NCBI GenBank assembly: GCA_031772625.1
Contig: CM062808.1
Span: forward strand, 145,058,605 to 145,122,604
DNA from: Pinus tabuliformis
Taxonomy: Eukaryota; Streptophyta; Pinopsida; Pinales; Pinaceae
Reading direction: 5' to 3'
Length of the DNA: 64,000 nucleotides
Below are positions 10,430-21,114 of this stretch, piece by piece (position 1 is the first letter of the stretch; every line of letters begins with the position of its first letter). A program made the translations under genes and the position numbers. The notes under the pieces were generated by a model, which was not told where the DNA came from, searched no databases, and saw nothing but the letters and a program-made list of their open reading frames with translations.

Positions 10430-11040
10430 CACATTCCACCCCCACCTACACCACCACTGGTTTCGCCATCATCACCTCCATCTCCGCCCACACCACCTCC
10501 ACCACCCGCTCAGCTTAGTATGGTGAGCGCAATAAAATTACCGGTATTCAAAGGAGTAGGAAAAGAAGATCCAGACCAATTTTGGTTCATGGTAAAGGTA
10601 GTATGGGAAGCGCACAGAGTCGCAGATGACAACATAAAGAAGTCAACACTGGTGAGTGCATTGTAGGACTGCGCACTAATGCGGTACATTAAACACTCTA
10701 ATAATAATCCAAACATAGGGATCGCAGAAATCCAAGCCACGCTGAACAGGGAGTTTAGCAGGCCAAAATTTGAGTCGTAGTCTATTATTGGGTTTAAGGA
10801 GATCACGATGCTTCCAGGCGAGACTCCCTGGGAACTGGATCAAAGGTGAAGGGAATGATTCGTGAAGCCAACATGACCTTGATGGATGCACAACACCGCG
10901 CATGGTTTGTAGCATCCCTAATGCTGCATCTAAGGATGGTGTTGTCACAGTAGAAGTTATCCACCCAGGCCGAAGCATTGGAGATTGCAATGAGACTGCA
11001 TGAAACCCTAGCCTGGGAGTTCAACAAATCCACGCAAAAC
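10430..11040 (+). pseudogene. TE-B gag core with polyproline linker
   Basis: A Pro/Ser/Thr-rich linker (PPPPTPPLVSPSSPPSPP and onward) at about 10437-10505 precedes a retrotransposon gag-type helical domain containing DPDQFWFMVKVVW, the IGFKEITMLPGETPWELD block and AQHRAWFVASL. The linker and core recur in TE-F on the opposite strand, and the core recurs in TE-E. TAG stops interrupt it; the one at 10664-10666 lies where both TE-E (31222-31224) and TE-F have CAG. The core would form the capsid of the virus-like particle. Confidence 0.75.
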
Positions 11041-11117
11041 TGAAAAATTTATGCCTAGAAATGCAGAGTTTAAAACAAGACAGAATGACTCGCCCAGAGG
11101 TGCGCGAGGAGGTATGG

Positions 11118-11642
11118 TGCATCAAATGCAAGGGATAGGGACATGACAAGGATCAATGTCCTGTATTCGCAAACTATTTGGTGACAGGAGGACCAGTGCC
11201 ATTGAGACCAGAGGCACAAGCAGGGATGAGTGCGGTGACTACATTATGGTGTGTGATCTACTAGATAGGAGGAAAACATGCTACGAACAATTGTCATCTA
11301 TTGTAGAAGTATACGTAGACATCCCAACAATTTTTCTGTAATTTTTGCCGGTCAGTAGGTCATGATGAGTGCACATGAAAAAGTTATGAGCTAATGATGG
11401 ATCGAACCCCTACCTACAGGGTGCAGACTGAAACATGAGCCCTCGATCAAAATACAGGACTAGCGCACACTGGATTTTAGGGGTGTGGCTGAGGTCGAGG
11501 TGGAATGGGCTCAGGAAGTGGTCGCGGACAGCTGATTTGTAACAATTGCAGAGGGTCGAGACACTATACATGCGATTGTACAAATACGACAAGAGCATAA
11601 TGTTTATATTGTACTCAGTTCGACCATGAGACAAAGGATTTC
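11118..11642 (+). pseudogene. TE-B gag: three zinc-knuckle motifs
   Basis: Three CCHC-type knuckles can be read. The first is CIKCKG*GHDKDQC at 11118-11159, with a stop in place of Gln. The second is CNNCRGSRHYTCDC at 11538-11579. The third, CLYCTQFDHETKDF at 11601-11642, has its last Cys replaced by Phe. TE-F keeps the third intact (CLYCTLFDHDMEDC) and TE-E keeps the first intact (CMKCKEQGHDKDHC), so the ancestor had three. Knuckles bind RNA during packaging. Single frame breaks separate them here. Confidence 0.7.
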
Positions 11643-11852
11643 CCTACCCTGATAGCGAGGTTGCACGATAAGGGAATAATCCAGGCTCCCCCAACTCAGA
11701 ATCTACAAATGATGAGGGCTGAGTTGCGCGAAGAGGATCTGAATGTGAACATTGTACTTCAAAGTGGTATCACAATAGGGGATGACAAAGGTAAGTAGCC
11801 TGAAGAAATTTCATGGCTACATAAGGCTCCTACAAAGGAACCTGAATTTGAT

Positions 11853-12194
11853 TTGGAGCGCATAGAGGAGACATTCATGGAAGTTAAGAAGAGCTTCATG
11901 GAGGCCTCCACTTCAGATAGTAAGGATCAACTAGAATTGGGGATGGATCCTTCAATGCTCACTACCTTTTTGGAGACATGTATGAAGCTGTTATGCAATA
12001 GTAGCGTTTTTAAAGGACTGCAGGAACTTATCACTAGGTGCATTGGGTCAGGAGAGCCGCATGTCGTACGAAAGCTTGGGAAACATACATCGCAAATAGG
12101 AAGGGAAATGAGATTGACTGCGCAAATCAGTGAGTATGAAATGGATCAAGAAATTCTAGATCTAGGATCAAACGCGAATGTACTACTAAAGTAG
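11853..12194 (+). pseudogene. TE-B gag-protease linker and protease N-terminus
   Basis: An open frame of 113 codons with a helical, charged first part (ERIEETFMEVKKSFMEA) ends in the protease active-site block EILDLGSNANVLLK. The catalytic Asp is at 12159-12161 in the form DLGS, as in OTA-lineage proteases that have DxG(A/S) followed by (V/A)N(V/I)LP. The same linker is found in TE-F (37403-37759, minus). A stop follows the active-site block. Confidence 0.65.
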
Positions 12195-12248
12195 ACATGG
12201 TAATGCATGAGCAGGCCCACATTGTAGTGGTCTCTTATTCAATTACAA

Positions 12249-12560
12249 ATGGCAAACCAACAAAAGATCTTACCCATTGGAAGATTGCAAGGGGTAACGA
12301 TGGATATTGAAGGTGCGAGGGCACTGGCAGATTTCGAAATGATAGAGATTGTCGACGATAGCAATCCCTATCTTGCACTATCTTGCACTATTGGGCATAG
12401 ACTGGGCCACCGATATGAACAGAGTCATAAACCTGAAGAAGCACAAAATGATTTTGGAGAAAAAGTCACTACGTGTAGTAGTACCACAAGATCCTGCCGA
12501 AGGAGCGCGATCTACAGAACCGATGCATGACGATGGTAATGATGACGATCTCGATTGTGT
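12249..12560 (+). pseudogene. TE-B protease C-terminal part
   Basis: Two overlapping frames contain GRLQGVTMDIEGARALADFE and then LALLGIDWATDMNRVINLKK. The second holds the LLG-x-x-W signature of the protease flap/C-terminal strand. A frameshift between 12349 and 12400, next to the duplicated string CTTGCACTAT, separates them. TE-F carries the same region in one frame. The protease would process the Gag-Pol precursor. Confidence 0.65.
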
Positions 12561-12689
12561 CTAGAAGATAAATGTGCGAGAGCAGGATTGGGTGAATCCA
12601 ACAGAAGATAGTGGGATTTTGTGGGAGCGCGATAGTTCCTGCACTTCAGATTTGGGCGAGGAAGTAGAACGATGGCAGAACTGGTTACA

Positions 12690-13215
12690 CGAGGTAACCA
12701 CGCTAAATTGAAATATGATGATAAGATCATTACGATACGTAGAAACGTAAGTGAGGGATCTGCACATATATGATGGATTGACATCGGTGGAGGAATTCCT
12801 GAACAAATTTGAATGCAAAATACCAGAACAATAGCGGTTTGATGCTCTGAAATGGGCACTATGCGCTACACCCATAAGGTGGTGGGGTACGCACCAATAG
12901 AGTTTCAGGGATCGGTGCAATTGCAAAAGGATGATGCACAAATATGACAGACATGATGATCCACGTGCACACCTCGTGGAATGGGCCAAGGCCTACGGGG
13001 AAGAGCCACAACCTGAATGGGTGCATTTTTTCTATCATACCCTGGACATCATATCCATGAACTGGTATACTAAAACAGAGCTCCGCCATGGTATGAATGA
13101 ATGGGATATCCTGTGTGAGGGATTTCTATTAACCTTCATGTTTGAAGATCAGTTGTGGGATATTGTTGATGATGTGCTACAAGTAGTAAAAGCAGTTATT
13201 TTTAAAGTACCTTAG
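12690..13215 (+). pseudogene. TE-B second gag-like domain between protease and RT
   Basis: The translation runs YDGLTSVEEFLNKFE, ALKWALCATPIRWWGTH, then WVHFFYHTLDIISMNWYTKT and ELRHGMNEWDILCEGFLLTF. The pattern of hydrophobic residues around A-x-x-WW and the later NWY ... EW block is that of a retrotransposon gag (capsid) domain. It is distinct from the gag core at 10430-11040 and lies after the protease, an unusual order. Its first part is also present at the same place in TE-E (33120-33530) and TE-F (minus, ~36500-36888), so it is ancestral to the family and not a local insertion. Stops break it near 12710, 12750 and 12832. Confidence 0.6.
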
Positions 13216-13362
13216 GAGTCAACGGAAGTACTTAAGCCGAAATGGGCGCCACAACTGAGCTATGCGCTGGAATTTTACAATATAAACATGGAAGAGGAGG
13301 ATGAGGATCCACAGAATATTAACATTCTAGAAAGATAAGGATGTCGCGATGTTTGAGGACCC

Positions 13363-14400
13363 TTGATTGAAGATCCTGACATCACCGTGCCGCTAAAAAC
13401 AAAGCAAGTAAACATTGGGACGGAGGTGGAGCCGAATTATGCTACACTTGGGGATTATTGGGATGATGCCATGGTGGATAAGGTTGCAGAACTACTTTGC
13501 AAATACCAAGACTTATTCCCAACCAAAATTACGGATTTAAAAGGGATCTTTGGCGACTTAGGAATGACGAATATCACCCTAAAACTCGACGTGAAGTTGG
13601 TCAAGCAGAGGCCTTACCGCCTGAATCCGAAGTACAAGGAAAAGGTCTGCATAGAACTAGACAAAATGTTTGCAGCTGGAATTATTGAACCAATGGAAGA
13701 ATCTGACTGGGTAAGTCCTATGGTAGTACAGGAGAAAAAATAGAAGGGTGAAATAAGAATATGTGTGGACCTCAGGAAGTTGAATGATTCCTATGTGCAC
13801 GATCCATTCTCGACACCATTCATAGATGAGGTACTAGAAAATGTTGGCGGAAAATAAGCATACTCATTCACGGATGGGTTTTCGGGATATCACCAGATCA
13901 AGATCACACCAGAAGATAGGAAAAAAACAACCTTCGCAATAGAATGGGGATGCTTTCACTACACCATCATGCTGTTTGGATTGAAGAATGCGCCAACCAT
14001 TTTTTCACACATCGTTGTTGCCACATTCAAAGAATACATCCACAAGTTCCTAGAGTTTTATCTGGATGACTGGACGGTCTTTGGATTGGTTAAGCACCAC
14101 ATAGAAAGCTTACGCTTGATGCTGGATACCTGCTAACGACAATAGAGTGCGCTGAACCTTAAGAAGTGCACATTTTTGGTTCCCTTTGGGAACCTATTGG
14201 GACATGTGGTCTGAAAACAAGGGGTAATGGTGGACCCTGTGAAGATTGTTGTTATTCTAAATTTGGAAGCACGGTGAAGCATTAAAAAATTGTGCTCTAC
14301 CTCGGGACATACAGGGTACTATAGAAAGTTCATCAAAAGCTATGCCCAAATAATAGCGCCAATGGAAAATCTATTAAAAAAGGATGTTACATTTTTCTAG
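13363..14400 (+). pseudogene. TE-B reverse transcriptase
   Basis: RT is readable across three stop-broken frames. It has the N-terminal KQRPYRLNPKYKEKV block, IEPMEESDWVSPMV, IRICVDLRKLND, FTDGFSGYHQIKI, FGLKNAPTIFSH and the active site YLDDWTV (14059 on), with both catalytic aspartates intact. The thumb region follows with FGNLLGHVV and GHTGYYRKFI. Stops lie at 13741, 13855, 14134, 14146 and 14213, among others. TE-E and TE-F lack this domain altogether. Confidence 0.85.
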
Positions 14401-14412
14401 AATGATGATTGC

Positions 14413-14943
14413 ATGAAGAGTTTGGATGTCCTGAAGGGAAAATTGGCCTTTTCTCTAATCCTGGTCTTCCTAAAATGGGATGTGGAGTTTCACATACATG
14501 TTGATGCGTATTTTATTGCATTAGGAGAAGTTATCACGCAGGAGGGCACAGAGGGCGTAGATCACCCCATCGTGTTTGCAAGTCAAAGATTGTCTAAAGC
14601 CAAGGAAAACTATTCCACCACCGAGCGCAAGGGGTTGGAAATGGTGTACTCACTCCAAAAATACCGACACTATTTACTGGGAGGACATTTCAAGATGTAT
14701 ACTAACCATTCTACACTAAAATATGTAGTCAATAAGCTTGTGTTTGGGGGGCGCATCTACAGATGGATCTTATTGTTTCAGGAATATAACTTTGAGGTAG
14801 TGGTAAAGCTGGGACACCTAAATGCAGGACTAGATCACTTGTCGTGCATTGAAATAGGCAAGGAACCCACTAATTTGGAGGAGGAACCACCTGATGCTCA
14901 GCTTTTTCTATGCACGTTGCGGATTGACACTTCAAGTATATAA
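14413..14943 (+). pseudogene. TE-B RNase H
   Basis: An open frame of 176 codons shows FHIHVDAYFIALGEVI (the first RNase H block, with DAS changed to DAY), HPIVFASQRLSKAKENYSTT, ERKGLEMVYSLQKYRHYL and YTNHSTLKYV. The tail contains LNAGLDHLSCIE. No second, archaeal-type RNase H domain of the kind found in Ogre-like Tat elements is visible before integrase. Confidence 0.8.
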
Positions 14944-15002
14944 TACATTTTTTGACTATAGGAACCACACCGAAGGAATACTCTATCCAATAGAAGAAGG
15001 AA

Positions 15003-16187
15003 TTGGGGGTGCGCACATCAGATTTTTCTGTCATCACGGGGAACCTATATAAAATGGGCAATGATGAGATATTGCAAAGATACGTATTTGAATTTGAACG
15101 AAGTCAGATCCTTGCGGAAGCACATGGGGGCGTGGCAGGAGGACAGTATGTAGGATGCGTGACTACACAAAATATTCTCCTCGCAGGATTGTGGTGGCCA
15201 ACTTTGCACCAGGATTCAAAAGCATACTGTAAGGCCTGCAACATATGTCAAAGGATGGGGAAACCATCACAGAGGGATGAGATGCCATTAAATCCACAAA
15301 TGACACTACAGTCGTTCGAGAAATGGGAAATCAACTTTGTGGGACCCATCAAACCTCAGGGAAAGACGGGTGTGCACTACATCATCATAGAAATGGAATA
15401 CTTGACATGATGGGTGGAGGCGCAACTAGTCAAAGATTGTAAGGCTACTATGGCTGCAACATTCTTGTTTGACAACGTGTTGACTCTATTTGGCTGTCCA
15501 AATATTTTAATGAGTGACCGTGGAAGACATTTTGTGAATGAAACCATCAGTGCGCTCACGGAAGAATTCTAGGTATATCATTAGAAGAGTACACCGTATC
15601 ATCCACAAGCGGATGGGGCAGTAGAAGCATTCAACAAGATACTTGAAGCAGTGGTGACCAAAGTGTGCAACATGCAGCGAGGCGATTGGGACCTACGCAT
15701 AGCAGCAGTGCTATGGGCTTATAGAACGACGTGCAAAAAACTAATAGGACAAACACCCTTCCAGTTAGTCTATGGTGTGGAGGCTATAATGCCAATGGAA
15801 TATATTGTACCTATCCTGTGAATATAAGCACTCATAGGAATGACGGACCGCGAAGCTCTGGAGGAGAGACTTGTGCAATTGGAAGAATTGGAGGAAGAAC
15901 GATTCTTAGCAGGTTTTCATCAGCAAGTTCAAAAACAACGTGAAAAAGCTTGGCATGATTGCCATATTAAGTTGCGCACATTCAAATTCAATGACTTAGT
16001 ACTGCTATATGACAGTAATTTTGAAAATTTTCCATGAAAATTCAAAATGCATTGGCTAGGGCCATACGTGGTTAAGGAATTCACAGATGGAGGTGCAGTC
16101 CCACTCATCAAATTAAATGGAGAATGCTTCCCAGGCAAAGGGAATGGCAGCCTCCTGAAGCCTTACATAGGAGGGCCAGCTATATGA
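15003..16187 (+). pseudogene. TE-B integrase
   Basis: The zinc-binding region includes AHGGVAGGQY and CKACNIC. The core has the block WEINFVGPI, where family members have Asp, so the first residue of the DDE triad is Asn. The second Asp is in LMSDRGRHF, and Glu is in [11 protein letters not shown]. The C-terminal part runs through [34 protein letters not shown] and GSLLKPYIGGPAI. Stops at 15409, 15570, 15582 and near 15820 and 16035 break it. TE-E and TE-F retain only the part from VEAF onward. Confidence 0.8.
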
Positions 16188-16407
16188 CTAGTCAAACGTA
16201 GTATAGTATTCACGCTCGAGGGAGCCAAACAAGGTCGCGGGACTATAAACACATATGGGTACAGCTGTATGGGAATAGTTCAGTTACAAAGGTTTCAGAA
16301 GAGTGAATTAAGCAGGTTCAACAACTAGCGGCTTAGTGCACTACGAGCATCATGACAGTTCAGAACCAGTTGGAGGGACTCCATACCAAGATCACCATGC
16401 TGATAGA

Positions 16408-16446
16408 GTGACTCAAGGACGAGTCACGATGTTTGTGTTGGGGGCT
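16408..16446 (+). other. TE-B hairpin and polypurine tract
   Basis: A 7-bp inverted repeat, GTGACTC (16408-16414) and GAGTCAC (16421-16427), with a 6-base loop, is followed by GTTTGTGTTGGGGGC just before the 3' LTR. The same hairpin and tract occur at the 3' ends of TE-C (29613-29632), TE-X (38673-38692) and TE-E (44485-44504). The G-rich part is the likely plus-strand primer; the conserved hairpin may assist cleavage or packaging. Confidence 0.6.
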
Positions 16447-17331
16447 TTTTGGGCATGGAATCCCCCCACAGCTTGTTTTGGGGCTCAAAGACCAAGTTTT
16501 GAATAATATTATTGTAAATATCCGCGAAGTGCGAGCGCGGAGCACGAATTGTATGATAGAGTGATAGGGCTGTGCGCCCTAAGTTTTGAATGTAGTGTCG
16601 GCCTACTCATGGTCCACGGACCATGGGATTGTATAAATAGAGCGAGGCTCTATGTTGTAAAGGGAGTGGTGACATGGAATAGGTTGATTGGATGGAATCT
16701 GATGGTTAACAAAGTATAAAGGAAAAGTCTAAGTGTCTTGGGTCATAGTATTCTACAGTTGAGTGTGCAGAGGCCTAGTAGAGTCCACAACTGAGTTGGC
16801 GGACCCCTGCAGTTGAGTGCGTAGGGTAGAGTTGAGTTTGTAACCGAAGGAAGAAAATAATAAAGAGAAGTTTTATCTAAATTGCATGTCTATTCTTAAG
16901 TTATTTCATGTTTTATATCATTGGCAATTATACTATTTGTTTACTATGCACACTTATATGAATTGTGAATATTGTTAAGTATAACTAAAAGTGGACACAT
17001 AAGTTAAGTAAATCAACTAATATCAGACAATGAGTAGGGACTTGGGTAATAACATTGTTCGGGCCCTGAATAGGGTTGTGCAAAGGTAGCATCTCAGACT
17101 ATGATGTAAGAGTAAGTGTGCATAGCGACGTGTGCGCTGGGTCAAACCACGAACCAATTGAAACCATCGGACATCTCCAGGGTGCAGAAACCTCATTCTA
17201 GCACCCTCCCATACTACTTCGGGTGAGACCTCAGTCCGTGTTCTGTGGAATGTTGCTGAAAGGGCCAGTAGTACCGGTATTTGCTTGGCTAAATCACTTC
17301 TGAACCTGGGTCAAGCCCCACTAAGCCAACA
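16447..17331 (+). repeat. TE-B 3' LTR
   Basis: It pairs with the 5' LTR and ends in AAGCCAACA before the TSD GTCCA. The first bases are TTTTGGGC instead of TGTTGGGC. It preserves the core promoter lost from the 5' LTR: the inverted repeat CATGGTCC/GGACCATG at 16608-16625 and TATAAATAG at 16632-16640. Confidence 0.9.
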
Positions 17332-17336
17332 GTCCA

Positions 17337-18157
17337 ATCCCACCAAGATTTTTAGAAATTCTTTGAACCTCTTTGACTTGAAGGTTTTAAGTACTTAGAA
17401 CTTATTCATGGGAAATTAGTAAGTAGAGAAGTGAAATAACCAATGGGGAGTTAATTACTTAAACATGTAAACCATTTATTTTGCCTTGCCAAGTGCTCAT
17501 GTACATTTAAGACATATAATCAAGCATAAAGAATGCACTTTTATCAAATCAACTTTGTAGTTGTGCAACCTTTCTTCTACTTACCCATTTACTTACCCTA
17601 CCATTTTTCTTCATTTTATTTGGGTGCATTTAGGCTAGAAAACCCTTATCAATCATTTTTCTTTTACAAAGTACACTATCTAATTCTAACCTTATATCAT
17701 TCAAGGGCTTATAGATTAAACTGATGAGCTCCTTTTATTTTCTCTATCTATCTAATAATCTGCCAAGATTAAACAATTTGGTGAAATTTAATTCTCTAAC
17801 TATAAACACAAAATTCAAAGCATGAAATATCCAAGTTTAAACAATTTGACTATCATGGATTGTGGCATGAGTAACAAGCTACACACAATCATTATTATGC
17901 ATAAAAGTAAATAGTAGTGGCACTTTGACTTTCACACTTTCATGGTCTCTTTTATGTTTTGGTGTTCATATATTTTCATTATTTTTGACCTTTTCTCCTT
18001 GATTTTTGTGCTTTTATTTTTCTTTTAGGATATACCCTCTTTACATTTTTCAATTCTAATATAGAAAAAATTTGCATAAAGAAAAGTTATGTACAATATT
18101 ACAAGGCTTAACCTTAGTTGTTCAAAATAATGACTCCTATTGGTATAGGAACCTAAC
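17337..18157. other. AT-rich intergenic stretch
   Basis: About 820 bases between TE-B and the truncated start of TE-C hold no recognisable gene. The single ORF here (17533-17724) is a low-complexity shadow. The sequence immediately right of the TSD (ATCCCACC) shows what originally followed the TE-B insertion site. Confidence 0.5.
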
Positions 18158-18893
18158 AATCGCGACACAATACTAGCAGTGAAAGTGATGTGGAAGTGTC
18201 ACGCGGATGAGGTGCCCACCCCTGTGATTGCACTAGTGGCCCAATGTGCTGAAGGAGTCAAATTCGACTGGGCGAATTATCTATGTGGCAAGTTCCTTAC
18301 AAATTGTCGCAAAGCACAGGAGCAGGGAAAAACATTTCACTATGCATGGCTCCTATTGTCAATCGTACTGGTGGCATGCGAGCTACCCAAAGATAGCCAA
18401 TTCCCTTCGGTCACATCAGAACTTCGAGAGGCAGTGAAGTACGCTTCGTTGTGGGTGACCAAGGATGCCTAGCAGATAAAAGAAAGTAAGATATTTTTGG
18501 TCTTAATGGAGATGAGCATCCGGATGGGAATCAATCGTAAGCCGCTATTATCGCCCATAGTATACGCCAGTTTGAAGAGCTTTGCAGAGTTCAAAGTGGA
18601 TTTACACCATGTTTTTATCAAGGCGCAAAAGAACCCCTCGAAGACATGTCATAACCAAGCATACCTGGACACTGATGATGTAATTTTCACAGTCCTTGAG
18701 TCTTGACCACCAGAATGGTGCGCTCCAGTAGGTTCCACGGTGGAAATGGAAAATTCCATCGTGAAGCACATGAAGGAAGAGACAAAGCTCTAAATGGCGT
18801 AGCTGGCAGAGAAGCGTAGAAAGGAGGAAGTAGAATCTAAGGCCCAAGCAGGGTGTGACACTGCGAAATTGGCATAACAACAGAAGACAGGAG
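18158..18893 (+). pseudogene. TE-C extra ORF, first fragment
   Basis: It is homologous to TE-E 42350-42960. Shared blocks are KCHADEVPTPVIAL/KCHANEVPALAIAL, FDWANYLCGKFLTNCR/FNWSEFLCNEFLENCR, AQEQGKTFHYAWLLLSIVL/AQEQGKTFHYSWLLLSIVL and RMGINRKP/RMGINHRP. A stop at 18470 and a frame break near 18706 interrupt it. The FNW...QGKTFHY block resembles the putative plant transposon/plant mobile type of domain, a family identification I could not verify. TE-D interrupts it at 18894. Confidence 0.65.
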
Positions 18894-19938
18894 TGTTATT
18901 TGGAAAACTAGTGTCTATGCAGAGCTGCTAGTCCCACTAAGGTTGGTAGCTACCTTAGAAAAAAACAAACTAAAATCTACTTTCGTTTTCCTTTATGAGA
19001 AATAGATGAGAGAAGAATAAGGAGACCAACCTCTATCTTGCGCTTGGTTCCTTACTCGATTCCTCTCTCTTCTGATAGGTCTTTGCCACTCGCTTCCTTG
19101 TCTACCCAGCTTCAAAGAGTACCTGTAGAATCAAAGCAGCATAATACTATCCAAGAACATAGATCTATTATCATAAACAATATAGGACCAGATGTATATT
19201 GACCACACAAATGCATAAATCATCAATCATACAAGAATGTGGAGGAAAACTTGAATAGTTTTATTGATAATCAAGAAAGAGCAAAGAGGATTACAACCAA
19301 TTGTTCTAACCCAGCATCATCCTCTCAGCAAGAAAGCCCTTCTTCACCTCATGAAAAGTTTAGATCACCCAACACTATGATATTGCACCAAGAAACCAAC
19401 AGCACTTCCTTACAAGATACAAAATTCCAGCCTCCCACCTCTGGATCTCTGGGATGAGATATCTATATATCGATATTTGCAGAGGTGTGAGTCAGCTCTG
19501 GGTTTTTGATTAGTTTCTTCTCTCTGATAGTTCTTGATTCCACTTGGAGATCTCATTGATCTCTTACTCATCCTTGGGAGATTCTGAGAGGCAAGTGTCA
19601 CAAGAGAAGTTTCTGGAAGATTCCATGATCATCCACCTGGCAAACTGTCTCTGCCACTTGTCTTTTCTCGTTCATCGCACCCCATAGAAGGGATTTTCAA
19701 CATGCATCGCACTTCCTGTGTGCATTAGGTGGGATGCATCGCACTTTGACCATGGAGCAGGTGAAATGGTCCAGTTTTGACCAGTTCTGAGTAGTTTTTC
19801 ATGGAGAACTTCTGGGAGATGCTGTAATCAGTTGACCTTGTTCTTTTAGGGGTTGGAAAAACACCTTTAGGGGCTTAGGATCCCTTGTTTTATGGAAATT
19901 TATGATTGGGGTTGCAGTGCCCAAAAATGTGTATAACA
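18894..19938 (-). repeat. TE-D left LTR (3' LTR in element sense)
   Basis: It is nearly the same length as the right LTR and collinear with it, with scattered differences of a few per cent by eye. It starts TGTTATTTGGAAAAC and ends GTATAACA on the plus strand. The short ORF inside (19239-19457) has a twin in the other LTR (27542-27760), which reflects LTR identity and is not a gene. Confidence 0.9.
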
Positions 19939-20082
19939 GTTGCCCCGTAAAGCATGAGGTCGTTAATCTTTTGATGTCGGGTGAAATGCTTTATCATGAG
20001 GATCCGAAGTTTTTTCAAGCTGGAAGGCGACCTGTAATAAGATACAATACAATACATTATCTTCATAATATTTTCATGATCT

Positions 20083-20112
20083 AGCTGAGGCGGGAATTTC
20101 CCATGCTCAGCT
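20083..20112. other. Two-tier inverted repeat near TE-D 3' LTR
   Basis: AGCTGAG (20083-20089) pairs with CTCAGCT (20106-20112), and inside it GGGAA (20092-20096) pairs with TTCCC (20098-20102). It lies about 145 bases inside the 3' LTR on the element's sense strand, so it would form near the 3' end of the transcript body. Confidence 0.6.
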
Positions 20113-21114
20113 TTATAAACTCATTTTCATGTACATGAGATAGACAATCGTCCGAGTGTAGACTGATGATTCTGGTAGAGCCATCATCCCTTAGATTGTA
20201 TGATTATCTGTGTAGAAATGATGTACATTTGATGCTTTTATTTTCCTAAATATATATCGCAACCCGGATGGATGAAACTAGATCCGGGGTCTTCAATCTC
20301 GTTCGATCTTCACTCAAAGTACAAGTCAATCCATGTGAGAGATGTTCTGGAGTCGAACATGGAAAGACTTTACCTGATTACCAGCCAATGATGTAAGCCG
20401 TTAACAGGCGCGCGAGGAATCACCGATAATGATTATGACCCTCAAGGTACTACAGTACAATTTATGTGGTGTGAATAAGGGACTTGGCGTCGAACACCAT
20501 GCAAAATCTTTCGGTCGAAGGCCATTGATGTAAACCTATCGTCGGAAGTGAGAAACTTGCCATTGAGGCATGCAAGCTTCAAAGTACTGAAAGGGTTGTT
20601 CCTAGACCAACTTCTTGGATAATGAGATGATGTCGACAAGAAGCGATCCGTCATAGGAGGGCCTTAGTGAATCCCACATCAATGACACGAAGCGGAGAAA
20701 ATGATTTTAATGGAGGTGAAAACGACCTGTTGATATAAGGTTCAGGGTGGCGGTCATGAAAGAATGGAGCGTAAATGTATTGCAGTGGGTGAGATACAGG
20801 TGAATTCTCAGAGCGACTTCTCTTGAAAATATCGGCGACACTGACATGATGGATTGGTAGCATTAACCCCAAATGTGGATGGTGTGATGGAACCATGGTG
20901 ATGTGACCAGCGAATGGAACAACCCAACCTGACTTGGATGTGGAGTGAAAGTGTCATGTTCAAGAGCGACTTGCTACCAACAAAGTTTCTTCAAGTTTTC
21001 TTCCCAATTTTTCCCCAGTCATTGCTGACTAGTACCTCTTTATTTTTGTGAAGCTTGAGGAGGATACCATATGCTTGTTCTATAATTTTCCCTTCGAGCA
21101 AACCCATCGCTATG

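Larger units (their letters stand above)
8884..17331 (+). mobile_element. TE-B: OTA-lineage Ty3/gypsy retrotransposon with extra gag-like domain
   Basis: A structurally complete element of about 8.4 kb. LTRs lie at 8884-9760 and 16447-17331, flanked by the 5-bp TSD GTCCA (8879-8883 and 17332-17336). Inside, in order, are a primer site, a two-part gag with a proline-rich linker, three zinc knuckles, protease, a second gag-like domain, RT, RNase H and integrase, then a hairpin and the 3' LTR. Every coding block carries stops, so it is a dead copy. The primer site and domain order place it in the OTA (Athila/Tat) branch; the sub-lineage is unresolved. Its LTR features recur in TE-C, E, F and X. 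Confidence 0.9.

Noticed and set aside
18130-18160. A TSD partner for TE-C (CTATA at 45695)
   Set aside because: No matching CTATA sits at the abrupt left end, so TE-C is judged 5'-truncated and not bounded there.
19239-19457. 72-codon ORF with a near-identical twin at 27542-27760
   Set aside because: The twin exists because both lie in the paired LTRs of TE-D; not a gene.
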